Source: JAVXNW01 sp036645575
GTDB taxonomy: Bacteria; Bacillota; Clostridia; Christensenellales; Aristaeellaceae
Length of the DNA: 9,142 nucleotides
Direction: 5' to 3'
NCBI GenBank assembly: GCA_036645575.1
Contig: JAVXNW010000097.1
Span: 1 to 9,142 of the forward strand
The position numbers and the translations under genes are program-made. The stretch's first letter is position 1. Each line of letters begins with the position of its first letter. This document shows positions 6,550-9,142 of the stretch, piece after piece. The notes beneath the pieces were generated by a model. The model was not told the DNA's origin. It saw nothing but the letters and a program-made list of their open reading frames with translations, and made no database searches.

Positions 6550-7650
6550 ATGGGAAACAGACGGGCGCTCAAGTGGCTGGCGCAGTTCTTTGTGCTGATG
6601 CTGGGGCTGACGCTTGTTGCGCGCGCGGCGGATACGCTGACGATTGCCGGGGTTACGGCGGGCACGAGCAAGCGCGGCGCGCTCACGCACAAGGCGCTGG
6701 TGGACGCGCAGGTCGAGGCGGAGGATTCGTGCGCCGTGTGGGTGGAGGCGGATCTTGGCGTCGAGCGCGTGCCGGTCAAGGTGGGCACGCGGGTCAAGGC
6801 GGGCGACGCGCTCGCGCGCTTCAGTTCCGCGCAGGTTCGGCGCGTGCTTTCGGAAAGGCAGTTGGCGCTTGACAAGCTCAAAAACAGCCGGGCGCAGGCG
6901 GCGCTCGGCGAGCCGGAAGCTGCGGCCGACGACAAGGATAAGGGGCAAAAGGACGAAAAGGCGAAGGCGCACAAGGCGCGAAAAGACAAGCTGATCCTCG
7001 CGGCGCTCGACCAAGAGATCCAGGCGGCATCGGAGGCGCTTGAGCGGCTCGTGGCGCTTTACCGGGACGACTGCCAGGTGCTGTCCCCGCTGGACGGCGT
7101 CGTGACCCAATTGAACCTGCGCGCGGGCGAACGGACGACCGGCAACGCAGCCGCGCTGATCGCGGGCGAGCAGCGCACGCTGAGCGCCGTGGTCGAGCTA
7201 AGTCAGGCGCAGGGGCGCTTTGTCGCGGCCGGGGATGTGGCGCAAGTCACCCGCGCCGGCAAGCAGTCGCCTTCGGAGGCCACCGTGCGCTCGGTCTCCC
7301 CCGCCGACAATCAGGGCGTCATGCGCGCGACGATCGACCTGTCTGGCGCGGCCTACACGGTGGGCGAAACGGTCAGCGTGCAGTTCTCGCAAAAGACCGA
7401 CGTCTTTGGCAAATGCGTGCCGCTCAGCGCGCTTCATGGCGATTCGGCGGGCGATTATGTGCTGGTCATCCGCGAGCGCAACGGCGTGCTCGGCGTAAAT
7501 CAGGTCGCCTCGCGCGTCAATGTGACCGTGCTCGACCGGGACGGCAGCCGCGCGGCAATCGAGGGCTCGCTGACACAAGACGACCGGATCATCGAAGAGA
7601 GCGACAAGGCCATTTCGGACGGCGACCGCGTGCGCTGCACGGCGCCATGA
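6550..7650 (+). CDS. Periplasmic adaptor / membrane fusion protein (HlyD/MacA-like)
   Basis: A 366-residue protein of the efflux adaptor superfamily. A single N-terminal hydrophobic segment (about 8-26) serves as anchor or signal. The lipoyl (biotinyl-like) domain is split in the usual way: VKVGTRVKAGDALARFS at 76-92, then a helical, strongly charged hairpin from about 93 to 170 with a Lys/Asp/Glu/Ala-rich linker at 119-147, then VLSPLDGVVTQLNLRAGERT at 178-197. Beta-barrel and membrane-proximal regions follow to the end. Such adaptors work with an exporter ATPase/permease of MacB, HlyB or RND type, so its place directly behind importer permeases is unusual. The frame is open 20 codons further upstream, but GGAG at 6538-6541, inside the previous gene's end, supports ATG 6550. 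The previous stop is 5 bp before it. The helical hairpin is short compared with TolC-docking adaptors, consistent with Firmicute relatives. The exported cargo is unknown. Confidence 0.88.
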   Translation: MGNRRALKWLAQFFVLMLGLTLVARAADTLTIAGVTAGTSKRGALTHKALVDAQVEAEDSCAVWVEADLGVERVPVKVGTRVKAGDALARFSSAQVRRVLSERQLALDKLKNSRAQAALGEPEAAADDKDKGQKDEKAKAHKARKDKLILAALDQEIQAASEALERLVALYRDDCQVLSPLDGVVTQLNLRAGERTTGNAAALIAGEQRTLSAVVELSQAQGRFVAAGDVAQVTRAGKQSPSEATVRSVSPADNQGVMRATIDLSGAAYTVGETVSVQFSQKTDVFGKCVPLSALHGDSAGDYVLVIRERNGVLGVNQVASRVNVTVLDRDGSRAAIEGSLTQDDRIIEESDKAISDGDRVRCTAP

Positions 7651-8792
7651 GGCGGGGGATTGCGCCCAAAGGCGCTGTCGCGCAAGGCGCTAGACCACAA
7701 GACGCTGCCGCACAAGGCGCTGCGCGCCGGGATGCGGCGCGGCGGGCGGCGCTCGTCGTGATGGCGCTCGCGCTGTGGCTGGGCGCGGCCGTTCTTGCGT
7801 CGGGCGCAGGGGACGCGTCGGTCGAATTGCGCTGGGACGATTGGGCGATCACGCGGGACGCATTTGACGAGGCGCGCGCCGCGCGCGATACGCCCATTTG
7901 CGCGGCGCTCTGGCGCGCCTCGCACGGGCAGGCCAAGGGCATACACGAGGCGCGCGTACTGGTCGCGCAGGCGACGGGCGATCTGCGCCTGCTGGCCGGC
8001 GACGCGCTGATTAATGGGCATGTGCCGCTGGACGAAGGCGCGTGCGCGCTGAGCAGCGCGGCCGCGCGCACGCTCTTTGGGGACGAAAACGTGCTGGGTC
8101 GGGAAGTGATTTTAGACGGAAAGGCGCTCGTCGTGCACGGCGTGTACCGCGCGGGACAGGGCGACGTGCTCACGCGCGGCGCGGGCAAATTTGACCGCCT
8201 GCGCGTCGCGGTCCCGGGTCTCGAGCGGGACATGTGGCTGGCTGAGGCGACCGCCTTTTCCGAGCGCTGCGGCGCGGGCGCGCCCGACGAGCGGCTGGAC
8301 TTTGCGCTTGTCGGACAGTTGGCGCGCGCGGTGACGGGCGTTCCCGGCTGGCTGCTCGCCTTCTTGCTGATTTACGCGGCATGGCGCGCGGTGAAGCGCG
8401 CGCGCTCACGTCCGCGCCTCGTGTGCGGCGCGGCGCTTGCCTTGGGTTTCGCGGGGCTTGGGGGGATGCTTCGGCAGGTCTTGATACCGCGCGCGCTGCT
8501 GCCCACGCGCTGGTCGGATTTTGCGTTCTGGTCAGACGTGGCGGAAAAATTGGGCGCGCGCGTGCGGGACACGTTTGCCGCCAGACACTACGCGCTCGAC
8601 GCGCACTGCGCGCAAAACGCGGCGTGGGTGATGGGACTTGCGATCTGCGCCGTGTGCGCCGCGTGCGCGCTGGGCGCGCAGGTCAAGAAATGGGAGGGTA
8701 TGAAAAATGAGGATGAACCAAGCGATGAAGCGATTGACGGCGCTTTTGCTGATGACGCTGCTTGCGACGCCGTGCGCGGCGGGCGCGGCTGA
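7647..8792 (+). CDS. MacB/FtsX-like membrane protein with extracytoplasmic domain, no ATPase
   Basis: A 381-residue predicted membrane protein. The order is: Arg/Ala/Gln-rich N-terminus (1-33), first helix (about 34-54), a large soluble domain (about 58-225), then helices near 233-250, 258-280 and 325-346. This TM-large domain-TM-TM-TM plan is that of MacB/FtsX-type permeases. The segment from about 111 to 167, GDLRLLAGDALINGH then ALSSAAARTLFGDENVLGRE and ALVVHGVYR, resembles the MacB periplasmic core domain. It has no nucleotide-binding domain, so a separate ATPase would be needed. Its position after an adaptor supports a MacAB-like partnership. The ATG overlaps the adaptor stop (ATGA) but has no clear ribosome site; the next in-frame ATG is residue 39, inside the first helix. 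The last 30 residues (about 352-381) are acidic, unlike the rest, and overlap the next gene for 86 bp, so the true C-terminus is uncertain. Confidence 0.72.
   Translation: MRRGIAPKGAVAQGARPQDAAAQGAARRDAARRAALVVMALALWLGAAVLASGAGDASVELRWDDWAITRDAFDEARAARDTPICAALWRASHGQAKGIHEARVLVAQATGDLRLLAGDALINGHVPLDEGACALSSAAARTLFGDENVLGREVILDGKALVVHGVYRAGQGDVLTRGAGKFDRLRVAVPGLERDMWLAEATAFSERCGAGAPDERLDFALVGQLARAVTGVPGWLLAFLLIYAAWRAVKRARSRPRLVCGAALALGFAGLGGMLRQVLIPRALLPTRWSDFAFWSDVAEKLGARVRDTFAARHYALDAHCAQNAAWVMGLAICAVCAACALGAQVKKWEGMKNEDEPSDEAIDGAFADDAACDAVRGGRG
7665..7724 (+). repeat. Four tandem 15-bp units at the start of the MacB-like gene
   Basis: Four consecutive 15-base units share the core AAGGCGCT, with small changes (AAGACGCT in the third). 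In frame they encode PKGAV, AQGAR, PQDAA and AQGAA, residues 7-26 of the MacB-like protein, before its first membrane helix. In the adaptor frame beyond that gene's stop the same bases would read KALSR, KALDH, KTLPH, KALRA. Confidence 0.75.
8692..8698 (+). promoter_or_regulatory. Ribosome binding site for the last gene
   Basis: GGGAGGG eight bases before ATG 8707. It lies inside the coding region of the MacB-like gene and decides the start of the following secreted protein. The ATG at 8700, in the MacB-like frame, is too close to be served by it. Confidence 0.8.
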
Positions 8793-9142
8793 TCTTCCGG
8801 TAGCGGGCGAATCCGATCTTGCGAAAGCGGGCGAACCTGATCTTGCGGTAGCGGGCGCGGCGCACTTGGCGGCGGCGCAGTTTGACCCGGCGGTGTTTGA
8901 GCGGACGCCGGGATACGCCTTTGACGCGGCAAGTGGCGCGTGGCGGGTCGCGGCGGGCGCGGCGGACGCGCTGATGGAGGAATTATCGCGCACAAATGTC
9001 GCGCGCGCGTGCCTCATGCGCCTTGAGTACCAAGGGAACGCAGCGACCGGGCTGATCCAGCCGGTGCTCGTGTGGGACGTCGTGGGCGAAGCGCTAAGCG
9101 CGGACGCCGTGTCGATCCTGTTGGACGGCGTGCGCTACGACG
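8707..9142 (+). CDS. Secreted protein of unknown function, 5' part only
   Basis: An open frame of 145 codons with no stop before the window edge. The N-terminus MRMNQAMKRLTALLLMTLLA is a signal peptide, with a likely cleavage near residue 27 (AAGA before AD). There is no lipobox; Cys23 follows proline. Residues 27-58 are four 8-residue repeats of the form xxDLxxAG. A mature region then starts with FDPAVFERTPGYAFDAASG and contains alternating strands (LMRLEYQGNAATGLIQPVLV, then ILLDGVRYD), suggesting a beta-rich extracytoplasmic domain. I do not recognise the family. The start at 8707 has a strong GGGAGGG site; ATG 8713 and 8725 are weaker alternatives. The gene overlaps the MacB-like gene by 86 bp in a different frame. 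Its place in the operon suggests an accessory or cargo protein of the transport system. Confidence 0.8.
   Translation, partial: MRMNQAMKRLTALLLMTLLATPCAAGAADLPVAGESDLAKAGEPDLAVAGAAHLAAAQFDPAVFERTPGYAFDAASGAWRVAAGAADALMEELSRTNVARACLMRLEYQGNAATGLIQPVLVWDVVGEALSADAVSILLDGVRYD
8785..8880 (+). repeat. Tandem 24-bp repeat encoding an 8-residue linker
   Basis: Four consecutive 24-base units start at 8785, 8809, 8833 and 8857. The first three are closely similar around a GATCTT..G..AGCGGGC core; the fourth is diverged. They encode AADLPVAG, ESDLAKAG, EPDLAVAG and AAHLAAAQ, directly after the signal peptide, where a variable-length linker is plausible. The copy number could change by slippage without breaking the frame. 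Confidence 0.82.

Noticed and set aside
6082..7110. 342-codon minus-strand frame across the second permease and the adaptor
   Set aside because: It spans two genes with clear families on the other strand, and its Arg/Leu/Ser composition is that of a GC-rich shadow. No promoter or start signal was seen.
8372..9017. Several minus-strand frames at the right end
   Set aside because: They are Arg/Ala/Ser/Pro-rich complements of the GCGC-rich genes on the plus strand, without ribosome sites or recognisable motifs.

Overview
The window looks like a chromosomal segment of a GC-rich Firmicutes (Clostridia-type) bacterium. The pointers are strong GGAGG/GGGAGGG ribosome sites, TATAAT-type -10 elements, and protein families (propeller-fused family 1 solute-binding protein, MalF/MalG permeases, OmpR-type two-component system) that are typical of gut Clostridia. 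This is inference from style and content; there is no rRNA or marker gene to fix the taxon. Codons are heavily G/C-ending and the 3' half is very rich in GCGC.

Layout. (1) Positions 1-324, minus strand: the 5' part of an uncharacterised small gene of clearly lower GC (about 40% by eye), preceded by a long leader with six G-tracts on the coding strand. (2) 591-2566, minus strand: a response regulator followed by its sensor histidine kinase, 5 bp apart, one two-component operon. (3) 2567-2718: a divergent control region with back-to-back -10 elements, a 10-bp-spaced direct repeat beside the rightward promoter, and a small inverted repeat at the leftward start. (4) 2719-9142, plus strand: a tightly packed operon of at least six genes, most overlapping or touching: a secreted protein joining a putative beta-propeller to a solute-binding domain, two carbohydrate-type ABC importer permeases, a periplasmic adaptor (HlyD/MacA-like), a four-helix membrane protein with a MacB-type extracytoplasmic domain, and the start of a secreted protein of unknown function that runs off the window.

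How it may work together. The kinase/regulator pair probably controls the divergent operon through the direct repeat at 2653-2670. The operon is unusual in joining importer-type parts (binding protein plus two EAA-motif permeases) with exporter-type parts (adaptor plus MacB-like subunit). No ATPase is present in the window for either half; it must lie downstream or be shared from elsewhere. The most interesting question is whether these proteins form one envelope complex or two co-regulated transporters.

No rRNA, tRNA, CRISPR array, insertion sequence or convincing rho-independent terminator was seen.
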